64,000 nucleotides of DNA from the NCBI RefSeq assembly GCF_900114205.1, contig NZ_FOSH01000005.1, forward strand, positions 1 through 64,000, given 5' to 3'. The stretch comes from Methylophaga sulfidovorans (GTDB lineage Bacteria; Pseudomonadota; Gammaproteobacteria; Nitrosococcales; Methylophagaceae). Positions 1 to 9,846 of the stretch are shown here, piece after piece (the first letter of the stretch is position 1; each line of letters begins with the position of its first letter). A program made the translations under genes and the position numbers. The notes below the pieces were generated by a model that worked only from the letters and a program-made list of their open reading frames with translations, did not search any database and was not told the origin of the DNA.

Positions 1-676
1 GACCTGAGATTGAGAATACGTCTTCAATCGGCATCAGGAAAGCACCGTCAATTGCACGTTCTGGTTGTGGGAAGTAGGTGTCCATCGCTTCTGCTAAACG
101 GATGATTGATGGTGCACCAATTTCACTTGTGTCGCCTTCTAAGGCTTTCAGTGCTGAGCCAACAATGATTGGGGTGTCATCACCTGGGAAGTCATAGCTG
201 TCTAACAACTCACGTACTTCCATTTCGACTAATTCAATCAGTTCTTCGTCATCAACCATATCAGCTTTGTTCAGGTAAACGATGATGTAAGGTACACCTA
301 CCTGACGTGATAACAGAATGTGTTCACGTGTTTGTGGCATAGGACCGTCAGCTGCGTTTACAACCAGAATCGCGCCGTCCATTTGCGCTGCACCTGTGAT
401 CATGTTTTTAACATAGTCAGCATGGCCTGGGCAGTCTACGTGAGCGTAGTGACGGTTAGCTGTTTCGTATTCGACGTGAGCGGTTGAGATTGTGATACCA
501 CGTTCTCTTTCTTCTGGTGCGTTATCAATATCCGCGTAATCTTTGAATTCACCACCACTTAATTCACCCAATACTTTGGTGATCGCCGCTGTCAGCGTAG
601 TTTTACCATGGTCAACGTGACCAATAGTGCCCACGTTGACGTGGGGTTTAGAACGTTCAAATTTTGCTTTAGACAT
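1..676 (-). CDS. tuf: Elongation factor Tu (partial, N-terminal part)
   Basis: EF-Tu is the GTPase that carries aminoacyl-tRNA to the ribosome. The reverse strand from 676 reads [20 protein letters not shown] and then the P-loop GHVDHGKT, which is unmistakable for EF-Tu. About 225 residues are present and the C-terminal half lies beyond the left edge. The gene follows tRNA-Tyr, tRNA-Gly and tRNA-Thr in the same direction, the arrangement known for tufB in Escherichia coli (tyrU-glyT-thrT-tufB). A hairpin followed by a T-rich tract lies in the 77-base leader between tRNA-Thr and the start codon, so read-through from the tRNAs may be attenuated. Confidence 0.97.
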   Translation of the reverse strand, partial: MSKAKFERSKPHVNVGTIGHVDHGKTTLTAAITKVLGELSGGEFKDYADIDNAPEERERGITISTAHVEYETANRHYAHVDCPGHADYVKNMITGAAQMDGAILVVNAADGPMPQTREHILLSRQVGVPYIIVYLNKADMVDDEELIELVEMEVRELLDSYDFPGDDTPIIVGSALKALEGDTSEIGAPSIIRLAEAMDTYFPQPERAIDGAFLMPIEDVFSISG

Positions 677-708
677 GAGTAGTATCCCCGGCACTAAATT
701 TTATTGAG

Positions 709-742
709 CCAAAAAATCAAAACAGGCAGGAACACCCTGCCT
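709..742 (-). terminator. Hairpin plus T-rich tract between tRNA-Thr and tuf
   Basis: On the minus strand AGGCAGG, a five-base loop and CCTGCCT (742 to 724) are followed by GTTTTGATTTTTT. This has the form of a weak intrinsic terminator or attenuator between the tRNA genes and tuf. It could instead be a processing signal for the 3' end of tRNA-Thr. The hairpin is seen directly; partial termination is inferred. Confidence 0.5.
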
Positions 743-753
743 AAGACAAATTG

Positions 754-829
754 TGGAGCCCGCAATCAGAATCGAACTGATGACCTCATCCTTACCATGG
801 ATGCGCTCTACCGACTGAGCTATGCGGGC
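754..829 (-). tRNA. tRNA-Thr (GGT)
   Basis: The reverse strand folds as a 76-base cloverleaf with acceptor GCCCGCA/TGCGGGC, a T-loop containing GTTCGATTC, anticodon GGT in the loop ATGGTAA, and an encoded 3' CCA. It is the last tRNA before tuf, matching thrT in the E. coli tufB operon. Confidence 0.95.
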
Positions 830-850
830 CTAAATTCTTCCAATCAAAAA

Positions 851-924
851 TGGAGCGGGTGATGGGAATCGAACCCACGTGATCAGCTTGGAAGGCTGGA
901 GTTCTACCATTGAACTACACCCGC
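851..924 (-). tRNA. tRNA-Gly (TCC)
   Basis: A 74-base cloverleaf lies on the reverse strand with acceptor GCGGGTG/CACCCGC, anticodon TCC in the loop CTTCCAA, a T-arm with GGTTCGATTCC, and an encoded CCA. It is the middle gene of the tRNA-tuf operon and corresponds to glyT in E. coli. Confidence 0.95.
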
Positions 925-949
925 AATTCAGTCATCTTGTATATTTAAA

Positions 950-1034
<85 letters not shown>

Positions 1035-1048
1035 ACTAAAGACGTGGC

Positions 1049-1077
1049 ATTGTCCGGAAATCTCACACTAATGTCAA
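1049..1077 (-). promoter_or_regulatory. Sigma70-type promoter of the tRNA-tuf operon
   Basis: The minus strand has a perfect -35 hexamer TTGACA (1077-1072), a 17-base spacer and GACAAT (1054-1049) as the -10. The stretch just after it (GCCACG) is GC-rich, as is usual for stringently controlled stable-RNA promoters. The expected start site is about 8 bases before the tRNA-Tyr 5' end. No clear promoter was found for the divergent hslV in 1078-1225. Confidence 0.65.
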
Positions 1078-1225
1078 CACTTAAATCAGTAATTCTCGAT
1101 TAGCTGATGTCTTCATGATTAGCTTAGCTAAATCTGTCGCGTGATTAACTGAAGTATGAAAGCCGTAATAGTATATTATTAGCATATAAAAATCTGTATC
1201 AATTTCTAGAAAACAGGAGATATTT

Positions 1226-1768
1226 ATGGAGCAGTACCGCGGTACGACCATCCTTTCGTATCGCCGTGACGGTCAAGTCGTCATTGGTGGTGATGGGCAA
1301 GTCAGTCTTGGCAACACAATAATGAAAGGCAATGCGCGCAAAGTCCGACGCTTATATCACGGTAAAGTTATTGCTGGTTTTGCCGGTGGCACCGCAGATG
1401 CTTTCACGTTATTTGAACGTTTTGAAGCAAAACTAGAAAAGCACCAGGGTAACCTGACTCGAAGCGCACTTGAACTTGCTAAAGATTGGCGCACGGACAG
1501 AATGATGCGCCGACTGGAAGCCTTACTCGCCGTAGCGGACCAAGAAGCCTCCCTTATTATTTCTGGAAATGGTGACGTGATTGAACCAGAACATGGTCTG
1601 ATTGCTATTGGATCTGGTGGCCCTTTTGCTCAAGCCGCAGCAACCGCCTTATTGCAAAACACCTCTCTTAGCGCCAAAGAAATTGTAGAAAAAGGCTTGA
1701 ATATTGCCGCAGACATCTGCATCTATACAAATCACAACCTTACAATCGAAACTCTGGACTCAAACTGA
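1226..1768 (+). CDS. hslV: ATP-dependent protease proteolytic subunit HslV
   Basis: HslV is the threonine peptidase of the cytoplasmic HslUV (ClpYQ) protease, which degrades misfolded and regulatory proteins. The 180-residue product begins [10 protein letters not shown], so the nucleophile is expected to be Thr7 after removal of a six-residue leader. The family signatures [17 protein letters not shown] and [18 protein letters not shown] are intact. An AGGAG site lies about 7 bases before the ATG. hslU follows after 8 bases, the usual order. The short leader replaces the simple Met-Thr start seen in E. coli. Confidence 0.97.
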   Translation: MEQYRGTTILSYRRDGQVVIGGDGQVSLGNTIMKGNARKVRRLYHGKVIAGFAGGTADAFTLFERFEAKLEKHQGNLTRSALELAKDWRTDRMMRRLEALLAVADQEASLIISGNGDVIEPEHGLIAIGSGGPFAQAAATALLQNTSLSAKEIVEKGLNIAADICIYTNHNLTIETLDSN

Positions 1769-1776
1769 TACCTATC

Positions 1777-3096
1777 ATGCAATCATTAACTCCGAAACAA
1801 ATTGTTAACGAACTCGATAAACGCATCATTGGACAACAGGCAGCTAAAAAAGCCGTAGCCATTGCGCTCCGTAACCGCTGGCGTCGTAAGCAACTTGATG
1901 CTGCACTTCAGCATGAAGTGACTCCTAAAAATATTCTTATGATTGGCCCAACCGGCGTTGGTAAAACAGAAATTGCCCGACGACTCGCAGCATTATCCAA
2001 TGCGCCATTCATTAAAGTTGAAGCAACCAAATTCACTGAAGTGGGTTATGTGGGCCGTGATGTCGAATCAATTATTCGTGATCTTGCGGAAACAGCCATG
2101 AAAATGTTGCGTGAAGAAGCGATATCATCGGTAAAAAACAAAGCTGAAGATGCGGCAGAAGAACGTATTCTGAATGCGCTGCTTCGCCCAGCGCGCGATG
2201 TTGAAACAGAAGATGAATCAACCACCCGTCAGCGTTTTCGTAAAATGCTACGCGAGGGCAAACTCGATGATCGTGAAATAGAACTGGAACTGAATGCCCC
2301 CAACGTCGGTGTTGAAATCATGTCACCGCCAGGTATGGAAGAAATGACCAACCAGTTACAAGAAATGTTTCAAAATATGGGCTCACAGCGTAAGAGTATG
2401 CGCAAAATTACGGTGGCTCATGCCATGAGACTGCTGTCTGAAGAGGAAGCACTGAAACTTATCAACGAAGAAGAGTTGAAAGCCAAAGTGTTAGACAGTG
2501 TCGAGCAAAATGGCATCGTTTTTCTGGATGAAATCGATAAAATTACTGGTCGCGGTGAAAGCGGTAATAATGCGGATGTATCCCGTGCAGGTGTACAACG
2601 AGACCTTTTACCATTGGTAGAAGGAAGTACTGTTTCAACGAAATACGGCATGATCAAAACCGATCATATTTTATTTATCGCTTCGGGCGCATTTCACTTA
2701 AGCAAACCATCCGACTTGATACCTGAGCTACAAGGTCGTTTACCCATTCGCGTTGAATTAGATGCCCTCTCTGCTGCAGATTTTGTCCGTATTCTGACTG
2801 AGCCCGACGCTTCTCTGACTGAGCAATATATTGCGCTTCTGGCGACAGAAGGTGTTGTGTTGCACTTCACCGATGACGGCATTGAACGCATTGCTGAGCT
2901 TGCATGGGAAGTCAATGAAAAGACGGAAAACATTGGTGCCCGTCGTTTACACACTATGCTGGAGAAATTGTTAGAACAGATTTCATATGAGGCTGGTAGC
3001 GAGGAACATTTGTCTGTCACCATCGATAAAGACTATGTCAATGAGCAACTTTCCGTTGTTGCTGAAGACGAAGATTTATCACGTTATATCCTATAA
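1777..3096 (+). CDS. hslU: ATP-dependent protease ATPase subunit HslU
   Basis: HslU is the AAA+ unfoldase that feeds substrates to HslV. The 439-residue protein has a Walker A motif GPTGVGKT (57-64), the GYVGRDVES pore region, an inserted I-domain with acidic, poorly conserved sequence (about 110-230), Walker B with VFLDEIDKI near residue 250, and the C-terminal tail EDLSRYIL that docks into HslV. The length is normal for the family. No good ribosome binding site precedes the ATG and the gap from hslV is 8 bases, so translation is probably coupled. Confidence 0.97.
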   Translation: MQSLTPKQIVNELDKRIIGQQAAKKAVAIALRNRWRRKQLDAALQHEVTPKNILMIGPTGVGKTEIARRLAALSNAPFIKVEATKFTEVGYVGRDVESIIRDLAETAMKMLREEAISSVKNKAEDAAEERILNALLRPARDVETEDESTTRQRFRKMLREGKLDDREIELELNAPNVGVEIMSPPGMEEMTNQLQEMFQNMGSQRKSMRKITVAHAMRLLSEEEALKLINEEELKAKVLDSVEQNGIVFLDEIDKITGRGESGNNADVSRAGVQRDLLPLVEGSTVSTKYGMIKTDHILFIASGAFHLSKPSDLIPELQGRLPIRVELDALSAADFVRILTEPDASLTEQYIALLATEGVVLHFTDDGIERIAELAWEVNEKTENIGARRLHTMLEKLLEQISYEAGSEEHLSVTIDKDYVNEQLSVVAEDEDLSRYIL

Positions 3097-3106
3097 GGCA
3101 TTACTG

Positions 3107-3466
3107 ATGGCAGAAACACCACTACCAACTGAGATCACCTTACATAAACAGTCAAAGTGTTTGTCTCTGAGCTATGGCGACAAGAACTATCGTTTGCCAG
3201 CAGAATATCTCCGTGTCCACTCACCTTCAGCAGAGGTTCGCGGGCATGGTCCTGGACAAGAAGTGTTGCAGACACATAAAGAAAACGTTGGTCTCGAAAA
3301 AATAGAGCCTGTCGGTCATTATGCACTCAAGTTATTTTTTGATGACGGACATGACAGCGGTCTGTTCACATGGGACTATTTGTACGAACTTGCCATACAC
3401 CAGGATTCTCTATGGCAAGACTACCTTAACCGACTTCAGAAAGCCGGTTATCAGCGTCAAAATTAA
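3107..3466 (+). CDS. DUF971 / gamma-butyrobetaine hydroxylase-like N-terminal domain protein
   Basis: The 119-residue protein is a stand-alone DUF971 domain, the fold that forms the N-terminal, often metal-binding, domain of gamma-butyrobetaine hydroxylases. The conserved core includes [37 protein letters not shown] and a C-terminal [10 protein letters not shown]. Its precise role is not established. It lies between hslU and ubiE, a common neighbourhood in Gammaproteobacteria. The start at 3107 ([12 protein letters not shown]) is chosen because a longer open frame from 2987 would overlap hslU by more than 100 bases. I infer cotranscription with hslVU and ubiE. Confidence 0.85.
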   Translation: MAETPLPTEITLHKQSKCLSLSYGDKNYRLPAEYLRVHSPSAEVRGHGPGQEVLQTHKENVGLEKIEPVGHYALKLFFDDGHDSGLFTWDYLYELAIHQDSLWQDYLNRLQKAGYQRQN

Positions 3467-3477
3467 TAGGTCAAGTT

Positions 3478-4224
3478 ATGGAAGCCAAAGACACCACCCA
3501 TTTCGGTTATAAAGAAGTACCCACGGCCGAAAAAGCCAAACATGTCGCCGAGGTTTTTCACTCGGTTGCGGGTAAATATGATTTGATGAACGACTTAATG
3601 TCGCTCGGCATTCATCGCTTCTGGAAACGTTTTACCATTATGAATAGTGGCGTACGGCGTGGAGCAACCGTATTAGACATTGCTGGCGGTACAGGGGATC
3701 TAACCCGTAAGTTTTCAAAGCTGGTTGGTGACACAGGTAAAGTTGTACTAGCTGATATTAATGCATCTATGCTGAATGTTGGCCGTGATCGTCTGACTGA
3801 TGATGGGATTGTTGGCAATATTGAATACGTTCAAGCCAATGCGGAATCCCTGCCGTTTCCTGACAATAGCTTTAACTGTATTACCATCGCCTTTGGTTTG
3901 CGTAATGTCACAGATAAAGATAAAGCTCTCGCTTCAATGTACCGCGTACTGAAACCAGGTGGTCAACTGATGGTCTTGGAGTTTTCTAAACCTGCTGAGT
4001 GGATGGCGCCCGTTTATGATGCTTATTCCTTTAAAATTCTGCCACAACTCGGGAAGATTTTTACTGGCGATGAAGAAAGTTACCGCTATCTGGCTGAATC
4101 AATCCGTATGCACCCGGATCAGGAAACCTTAAAACAAATGATGATTGATGTGGGCTTTGAACGTTGTGAATATCACAATATGACGGCCGGCATCGTTTCA
4201 CTTCATCGCGGTTATAAATTCTAA
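3478..4224 (+). CDS. ubiE: Ubiquinone/menaquinone C-methyltransferase UbiE
   Basis: UbiE is the SAM-dependent methyltransferase that adds the C-methyl group to the quinone ring during ubiquinone (and, where present, menaquinone) synthesis. The 248-residue protein has the class I SAM motif [14 protein letters not shown], the UbiE signature [13 protein letters not shown] and the C-terminal [14 protein letters not shown]. It begins an apparent ubiE-ubiJ-ubiB operon with only 4 bases to ubiJ. AGGT lies before the ATG. Confidence 0.97.
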   Translation: MEAKDTTHFGYKEVPTAEKAKHVAEVFHSVAGKYDLMNDLMSLGIHRFWKRFTIMNSGVRRGATVLDIAGGTGDLTRKFSKLVGDTGKVVLADINASMLNVGRDRLTDDGIVGNIEYVQANAESLPFPDNSFNCITIAFGLRNVTDKDKALASMYRVLKPGGQLMVLEFSKPAEWMAPVYDAYSFKILPQLGKIFTGDEESYRYLAESIRMHPDQETLKQMMIDVGFERCEYHNMTAGIVSLHRGYKF

Positions 4225-4228
4225 ACTT

Positions 4229-4819
4229 ATGGCCATATTATTACGCCCTATCGAATTGGCTGTTAATCAGGCATTAAAACAGGATCCTGAAACTCGCGAA
4301 CGCCTTAAGGCTTTTGAAAATCATGTCATCGTGATTCATATTCAGAACTGGCAGCAATATATACATGTATCTTTTCATCAGTCAGTGATCAAGCTGACCC
4401 ATAATGATGAAGAAAACGCAGATTTATTAATCACCGCCAATGCGATGAGTTTGCTAAAACTTGCCAAACATCCAGAACATTTGTTCTCCAATGAGATTCA
4501 TATCCACGGAAATGTGCAATTTGCCAAACAACTGCAAGATGTTTTGGATGGTTTTGACTTTGACTGGGAACAACAAATTGCCAATGTTACAGGGGATGTG
4601 ATTGCTCAACCGCTGAACTATGCCATCAAACAAGGTTTTTCATGGCTGAATGCAACCCAACATTCCTTGTCTATGTCATTTTCTGAATACCTTCGTGAAG
4701 AAGCCCATATTTTGCCGGATAAGATTCAAATCGATGATTTCATGAATGATGTCGATAAGATTAAGGCTGATATTGATCGGCTTGAGGCACGTATCAATCG
4801 GCTGGAAAAACATCCTTGA
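4229..4819 (+). CDS. ubiJ: Ubiquinone biosynthesis accessory factor UbiJ
   Basis: UbiJ is a lipid-binding scaffold for the late ubiquinone biosynthesis complex. The 196-residue protein has an SCP2-type domain (roughly residues 10-110) and a C-terminal coiled coil (VDKIKADIDRLEARINRLEK), the same layout and length as E. coli UbiJ (YigP). Its place between ubiE and ubiB is diagnostic because the sequence itself is weakly conserved. The start is 4 bases after the ubiE stop. Confidence 0.93.
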   Translation: MAILLRPIELAVNQALKQDPETRERLKAFENHVIVIHIQNWQQYIHVSFHQSVIKLTHNDEENADLLITANAMSLLKLAKHPEHLFSNEIHIHGNVQFAKQLQDVLDGFDFDWEQQIANVTGDVIAQPLNYAIKQGFSWLNATQHSLSMSFSEYLREEAHILPDKIQIDDFMNDVDKIKADIDRLEARINRLEKHP

Positions 4820-4865
4820 TTCACTTGAGCACTGACCACAGCTATATCCATGTAAGGAGCCATTA

Positions 4866-6536
4866 ATGAAGGCTAATCAGTTATCCAGACTGATTCAAAT
4901 CAATCATGTCCTGGCAAAACATCGCCTGGACGAAGTGATCAAAGCGATTCATCTGTTACGTCCACTTCGTTATTTTAGTTTTTTATCACCCCATCGCTGG
5001 CGTAATAAACAATCAACACTTCCAAGAGGCGAAAGGTTAAGACTGGCACTACAGGACTTAGGCCCGATTTTTGTCAAATTTGGTCAGGTATTATCAACGC
5101 GTCGGGATCTATTACCACCGGATATAGCGAATTCATTAGCAAAATTACAGGATCAGGTCGCTCCCTTCCCCGCCGAACAAGCAAAGCAGCTCATCGATAA
5201 AGCGTATGAAGCAGAATCTCTGAATGAATTATTTACCCATATCGAACCAGAGCCCCTAGCTTCAGCTTCTATTGCGCAAGTCCATGCCGCGACTTTAAAA
5301 AGCGGTGAACAGGTTGTCATAAAGCTGGTCCGTCCAGGCATAGAACCTATTATTAAACGTGATATTGCCCTGCTGTATACCTTGGCCTCCTTCGCGGAAC
5401 GTTATTGGTCTGAAGGCAAACGCCTGCGTCCGAGGGAAATCGTTGCTGAGCTTGAAAAGAACCTGTTTGATGAACTCGACATGTTACGCGAAGCATCCTC
5501 GGCCTCACAGCTACAACGTAACTTTGAAGGCACCACCTTACTTTACGTTCCGAAAATATACTGGAAACTGACCAAGCCCAATATCCTGGTTCAGGAACGT
5601 ATCTATGGCACGCCTATTAGCGATACCGAAGGTTTGATAGCAAAAGGCGTGGATATGGCAAAACTAGCTGAAATGGGTGTTGAAATATTTTTCACCCAAG
5701 TATTCAAACATAGTTTTTTCCATGCCGATATGCACCCTGGCAATATCATGGTGGATAGTACCGATCCTAAAAATCCCCGTTATGTGGCTGTAGACTTTGG
5801 CATTATGGGAACCTTATCACCCGATGATCAACGCTATCTTGCTGAGAACTTTCTTGCCTTTTTTAATCATGATTACCGTCGCGTTGCAGAGTTACACGTG
5901 CAATCTGGTTGGGTGCCTGCTGACACTCGGCTGGATGAGTTTGAAGCGGCTATAAGAAGTGTTTGTGAGCCTATTTTCGCCAGACCACTAAAAGAAATTT
6001 CATTCGGACAGCTGTTGTTAAGGCTGTTTCAAACAGCACGTCGTTTTAATATGGAAGTTCAGCCACAACTGGTTCTATTGCAAAAAACCTTACTCAATAT
6101 TGAAGGCCTCGGACGTGATCTCTATCCGGACCTGGACCTCTGGAAAACAGCCAAGCCGATTTTAGAATCATGGATGAAAGAAAAAATGGGCTGGCAGGCA
6201 GCTTTAAGAACGTTACAACAAGAAGCGCCTCATTGGGCTGAAACATTACCGGAAATGCCACGTCTCTTATATGACTTGAGTAAACGTGCTCAGGAAGGCC
6301 AATTTAACGTAAATTTAGCTTCAGCTGATATCCAGCAGCTACGTAAAGAAATCAAACAAGCCAGCTACCGTAGTGCTGCTGCAACAGCCGGTGCTGCTTT
6401 CCTGGTGGGGGCTGCAGTGATTACCGGGCTTGATGGTTATGCGACGACGATGTTTGCCGGCCTCCCTATTCTAAGCTGGGTGTTTGGTTTATGGGGGCTT
6501 GGCCTCATTTATTTTAGTATTTCAAAGAAAAGTTAA
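4866..6536 (+). CDS. ubiB: Ubiquinone biosynthesis regulatory kinase-like protein UbiB
   Basis: UbiB is an atypical ABC1/ADCK-family kinase-like ATPase needed for ubiquinone synthesis. The 556-residue protein has the family KxGQ motif as [15 protein letters not shown] (70-84), the Ala-rich loop ASIAQVHAA, the catalytic stretch [11 protein letters not shown] and VDFGIMG. Two C-terminal transmembrane helices (about 505-553) anchor it in the inner membrane. Length is normal. TAAGGAG lies before the ATG, and the gene completes the ubiE-ubiJ-ubiB set. Confidence 0.97.
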   Translation: MKANQLSRLIQINHVLAKHRLDEVIKAIHLLRPLRYFSFLSPHRWRNKQSTLPRGERLRLALQDLGPIFVKFGQVLSTRRDLLPPDIANSLAKLQDQVAPFPAEQAKQLIDKAYEAESLNELFTHIEPEPLASASIAQVHAATLKSGEQVVIKLVRPGIEPIIKRDIALLYTLASFAERYWSEGKRLRPREIVAELEKNLFDELDMLREASSASQLQRNFEGTTLLYVPKIYWKLTKPNILVQERIYGTPISDTEGLIAKGVDMAKLAEMGVEIFFTQVFKHSFFHADMHPGNIMVDSTDPKNPRYVAVDFGIMGTLSPDDQRYLAENFLAFFNHDYRRVAELHVQSGWVPADTRLDEFEAAIRSVCEPIFARPLKEISFGQLLLRLFQTARRFNMEVQPQLVLLQKTLLNIEGLGRDLYPDLDLWKTAKPILESWMKEKMGWQAALRTLQQEAPHWAETLPEMPRLLYDLSKRAQEGQFNVNLASADIQQLRKEIKQASYRSAAATAGAAFLVGAAVITGLDGYATTMFAGLPILSWVFGLWGLGLIYFSISKKS

Positions 6537-6541
6537 TTGTT

Positions 6542-7375
6542 ATGTTTAAGTGGATAGGCCTGATTTTAGGCTTTTTATTGTTAAGTACTATGAGTGTTGG
6601 TTTACTGATTCTCGGCATTTTTGGCGCGTTGATTGGCCTTTTCTTTGGTGGTTTTGCTGATCGTGTACGCGCTTATGGGCTTGGTGGTGCCAACCCTTTT
6701 ACTAACCAGAATCGTCAAGCCGTTTTCCTGGAAACCGTGTTTGTATTAATGGGCACATTAGCGAAAGCGGATGGTCGTATCAGTCAGGTTGAAATCGATC
6801 ATGTTGAAGCCTTTATCAAAAAAATGGGCATGTCTGGCGAGCATAGACAAGAAGCGATTCGTCAGTTCAAGCGTGGCGCTGAACCCGACTTTGATATCAA
6901 CGAAACAGTGACTAAATTTAAACAGCACTGTGGTAACACCTTTAATTTAAAACAAGTCTTACTGGTCTATCTGACGGTGATGGCTCTGGCTGATGGCAAA
7001 CTCGATCCGCAAGAAAGACAGATTCTGGAGCAGGTTTCAGCACAGCTGGGTTATAGTCGAGCTGAGTTTAATCGTATCCTTGATATGGTGCTAAGCCAGG
7101 CTAATTTCTCGAGCGGCTATCAACAACAGTATTCAACAGGCCAACAACGTTCATCAGTCAATGATCTTGCGGAAGCCTATAAAGCACTGGGCGTAACAGA
7201 GCAAAGCTCCAATCAGGAAATTAAACGCGCTTATCGTAAATTAATGAGTCAGTATCATCCTGACAAATTAATGGGCCAAGGTGTACCTGAAGATATGATT
7301 GCCGTTGCTACTGAGCAAGCTAAAGAAATTCAATTGGCTTATGATTTAATCAAAAAATCTCGCGGATTGAACTGA
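6542..7375 (+). CDS. djlA: Membrane-anchored DnaJ-like co-chaperone DjlA
   Basis: DjlA is an inner-membrane J-domain protein that stimulates DnaK. The 277-residue protein has an N-terminal hydrophobic, glycine-rich membrane segment (about 5-38), a TerB-like helical domain (about 60-180), a short glutamine/serine-rich linker and a C-terminal J domain with the essential HPD at 239-241. This three-part order is the DjlA architecture. It begins 5 bases after ubiB and is probably in the same transcript. Confidence 0.93.
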   Translation: MFKWIGLILGFLLLSTMSVGLLILGIFGALIGLFFGGFADRVRAYGLGGANPFTNQNRQAVFLETVFVLMGTLAKADGRISQVEIDHVEAFIKKMGMSGEHRQEAIRQFKRGAEPDFDINETVTKFKQHCGNTFNLKQVLLVYLTVMALADGKLDPQERQILEQVSAQLGYSRAEFNRILDMVLSQANFSSGYQQQYSTGQQRSSVNDLAEAYKALGVTEQSSNQEIKRAYRKLMSQYHPDKLMGQGVPEDMIAVATEQAKEIQLAYDLIKKSRGLN

Positions 7376-7413
7376 TTTTCTAAGGCAGTGTTTGCCTTTA
7401 ATTTTATATTATT

Positions 7414-7447
7414 TTTAAAGTCACACGCGGCAGCGTGTGACTTTAAA
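7414..7447. terminator. Long perfect hairpin between convergent djlA and fhs
   Basis: A 15-base-pair perfect stem (7414-7428 with 7433-7447) closes the tetraloop GGCA, midway between the ends of djlA and fhs. Neither strand has a proper T-run after the stem, so it is not a textbook intrinsic terminator, but it could block or stabilise both converging transcripts. Confidence 0.55.
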
Positions 7448-7495
7448 TCAAGAAACTATCTATTGGGTTCTCCCTTCCCCCAGCCTCGAACCCAA

Positions 7496-9166
7496 TTAGA
7501 ATAACCCTACTATTGAACCGTTCTCATCAATATCAATCCGCTCTGCTGCAGGATGTTTTGGCAATCCAGGCATTGTCATCACATCACCACAAAGAACAAC
7601 CAGGAAGCCAGCGCCATGTGAAAGTCGTACATCACGAATTGTCAGTGTGTGGTTCTCTGCTGTTCCACGTAAGCTGGGATCACTGCTAAAGGAATAAGGT
7701 GTTTTTGCCATACAAACGGGTATATCACCATGCTGCTGATTGAGCATTGCGATTTTATCCATCACTTTTTTATCAGCAACGACCTGGCCGGTACCGTATA
7801 AACGTTTAGCGACTTCATTGATTTTATCCCATAGAGGGAGACTATCCGGGTATAACAACTGGCAAGGTTCGGCATGAGTATCCAGCATCTCAACTACACG
7901 TTTTGCCAGAGTTTCAGCGCCCGCACCACCTTCGGCCCAATGGCGAGCAAGGATAGCCTCTGCCCCCATCTCTTTTACCGCCGACTTGATAAGTTCAATC
8001 TCGGCATCGCTGTCGTTAATAAAATGATTGATAGCGACAATACAACGCAAACCAAACTCATTTTGTAGATTATTTAAGTGACGTTTCAAATTAGCAAGCC
8101 CGTTATTTAAGGCATCCAGATTTTCTTCGCCAAGTTGTTTGAGTTCCAGTCCACCATGATATTTCAAGGCTTTTACTGTGGCGACAACCACTGCCATATC
8201 GGGCTTGATTCCGGCTTTACGGCACTTAATATTAATAAACTTCTCAGCACCTAAGTCCGCACCAAACCCGGCTTCAGTGACAACGTAATCACCTAGTTTT
8301 AGCGCCATCTTGGTAGAGATGACGGAATTACAGCCATGAGCGATATTGGCAAAAGGCCCACCGTGTACAAAGGCAGGATTATTTTCCAAAGTCTGAACCA
8401 GATTTGGCTTAATGGCTTCTTTCAATAATGCAGCCATAGCGCCATGAGCCATAATCTCACGGGCATAACGTGGCGTCCCATCTACCGAATAAGCAATTAA
8501 AATATCACCAAGGCGTTGTTTTAATTCTTGTAGTGAGTTCGATAAACAAAAGATCGCCATCACTTCAGAGGCCACCACAATATCAAAACGTTCTTCACGT
8601 AAATAACCGTTAGCAGTGCCCCCCATTCCAACCACGATATCCCGTAGCGCGCGATCATTCATGTCCATAACCCGCTGCCAGACGATACGCCTTGCATCTA
8701 ACTGCAGTGCATTTCCATGATGAATATGGTTATCGATCATCGCTGATAATAAATTATGTGCTGACGCAATAGCGTGTAGATCGCCGGTAAAGTGAAGATT
8801 AATATCTTCCATAGGAACAACCTGCGCGTACCCTCCGCCGGCCGCTCCACCTTTCATTCCAAAACATGGGCCCATTGATGGCTCACGTACACAAACAATC
8901 GATTTTTTGCCAATTCGGTTCAGTGCATCACTCAAACCAATCGTCGTCGTGGTTTTGCCCTCACCAGCCGGCGTCGGGCTGATAGCCGTCACTAAAATCA
9001 ACTTGCCATCTGCTTTCGATGCCATCTCATTCATCACATCCAAAGAGACTTTGGCTTTGAAACGTCCATATGGGTCAATATGATGTGAGGCAAGGCCAAG
9101 CTTTTTTTCAGCTAGACTAGTGACGTCCTGCATTGAGGCCTGTTGGGCAATTTCAATATCTGACAT
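7496..9166 (-). CDS. fhs: Formate--tetrahydrofolate ligase
   Basis: The enzyme joins formate to tetrahydrofolate using ATP, giving 10-formyl-THF for one-carbon assimilation and purine synthesis. The 556-residue protein has the P-loop-like [15 protein letters not shown] (about 64-78), the family motifs [20 protein letters not shown] and [15 protein letters not shown], and a C-terminal [22 protein letters not shown]. The length is typical. In methylotrophs it links formate from C1 oxidation to the folate pool, consistent with the suggested lifestyle. It is a single-gene unit ending at the hairpin at 7414-7447. Confidence 0.98.
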   Translation of the reverse strand: MSDIEIAQQASMQDVTSLAEKKLGLASHHIDPYGRFKAKVSLDVMNEMASKADGKLILVTAISPTPAGEGKTTTTIGLSDALNRIGKKSIVCVREPSMGPCFGMKGGAAGGGYAQVVPMEDINLHFTGDLHAIASAHNLLSAMIDNHIHHGNALQLDARRIVWQRVMDMNDRALRDIVVGMGGTANGYLREERFDIVVASEVMAIFCLSNSLQELKQRLGDILIAYSVDGTPRYAREIMAHGAMAALLKEAIKPNLVQTLENNPAFVHGGPFANIAHGCNSVISTKMALKLGDYVVTEAGFGADLGAEKFINIKCRKAGIKPDMAVVVATVKALKYHGGLELKQLGEENLDALNNGLANLKRHLNNLQNEFGLRCIVAINHFINDSDAEIELIKSAVKEMGAEAILARHWAEGGAGAETLAKRVVEMLDTHAEPCQLLYPDSLPLWDKINEVAKRLYGTGQVVADKKVMDKIAMLNQQHGDIPVCMAKTPYSFSSDPSLRGTAENHTLTIRDVRLSHGAGFLVVLCGDVMTMPGLPKHPAAERIDIDENGSIVGLF

Positions 9167-9235
9167 GGTTTTCCTGAACGGCGTTAAATTTAAACCACAT
9201 TATACGTGAGTTACGAGGGAATCCCGAATACCATA

Positions 9236-9844
9236 TTAGTCACCCCAGCGTGGCATCAGATCATGTTCTATTTTGGCTTGGTCCAGTATGCGTGCAACAA
9301 CAAAGTCGACTAATTCATTTAATGATGTGGGATTAAAATAAAAGCCAGGGTTGGGAGGTAAGATACAGACACCGAGTTTAGCAAGCTTCAGCATATTTTC
9401 CAGATGAATAACCGAAAAAGGTGCTTCTCTCGGTACTACGATTAACTTACGATCTTCTTTGAGCATCACATCGGCAGCACGGTTTATCAAATTATCACTC
9501 TGGCCACAGGCGATAGCCGATAAGGTGCCCATGGTACATGGACAGACAATCATAGTTGGCACACGATGAGATCCGCTTGCCAATGGCGATGACCACTGTT
9601 GTTCACCATAAACCAGTAACTGTTCAGGCTGGCAGTTAAATTCTTGAGCTAATTTCGTTTGCACATCACTAGCCCTTGCGGGTAATTTCCAATTAAGCTC
9701 ATCAGCAAGCACTATTCTGCCTGCAGTGGAAATCATTAAGTGAACAGTTAACCCCTGTTGTAAAAGCACTTCAAGTAAACGCTTTGCATAAGGTGCGCCG
9801 GAAGCGCCTGTAATGGCCAGTGCGATCTGCTGCTGATCTAACAT
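9236..9844 (-). CDS. ubiX: Flavin prenyltransferase UbiX
   Basis: UbiX makes the prenylated FMN cofactor used by the UbiD decarboxylase in ubiquinone synthesis. The 202-residue flavoprotein shows LAITGASGAPYAKRLLEVL at the N-terminus, the VCPCTMGTLSAIACGQSDNLI active-site region and the family segment KLIVVPREAPFSVIHLENML. Its ATG lies 2 bases after the mpl stop, so the two genes are coupled. UbiD is not in this window. Confidence 0.96.
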   Translation of the reverse strand: MLDQQQIALAITGASGAPYAKRLLEVLLQQGLTVHLMISTAGRIVLADELNWKLPARASDVQTKLAQEFNCQPEQLLVYGEQQWSSPLASGSHRVPTMIVCPCTMGTLSAIACGQSDNLINRAADVMLKEDRKLIVVPREAPFSVIHLENMLKLAKLGVCILPPNPGFYFNPTSLNELVDFVVARILDQAKIEHDLMPRWGD

Positions 9845-9846
9845 AA

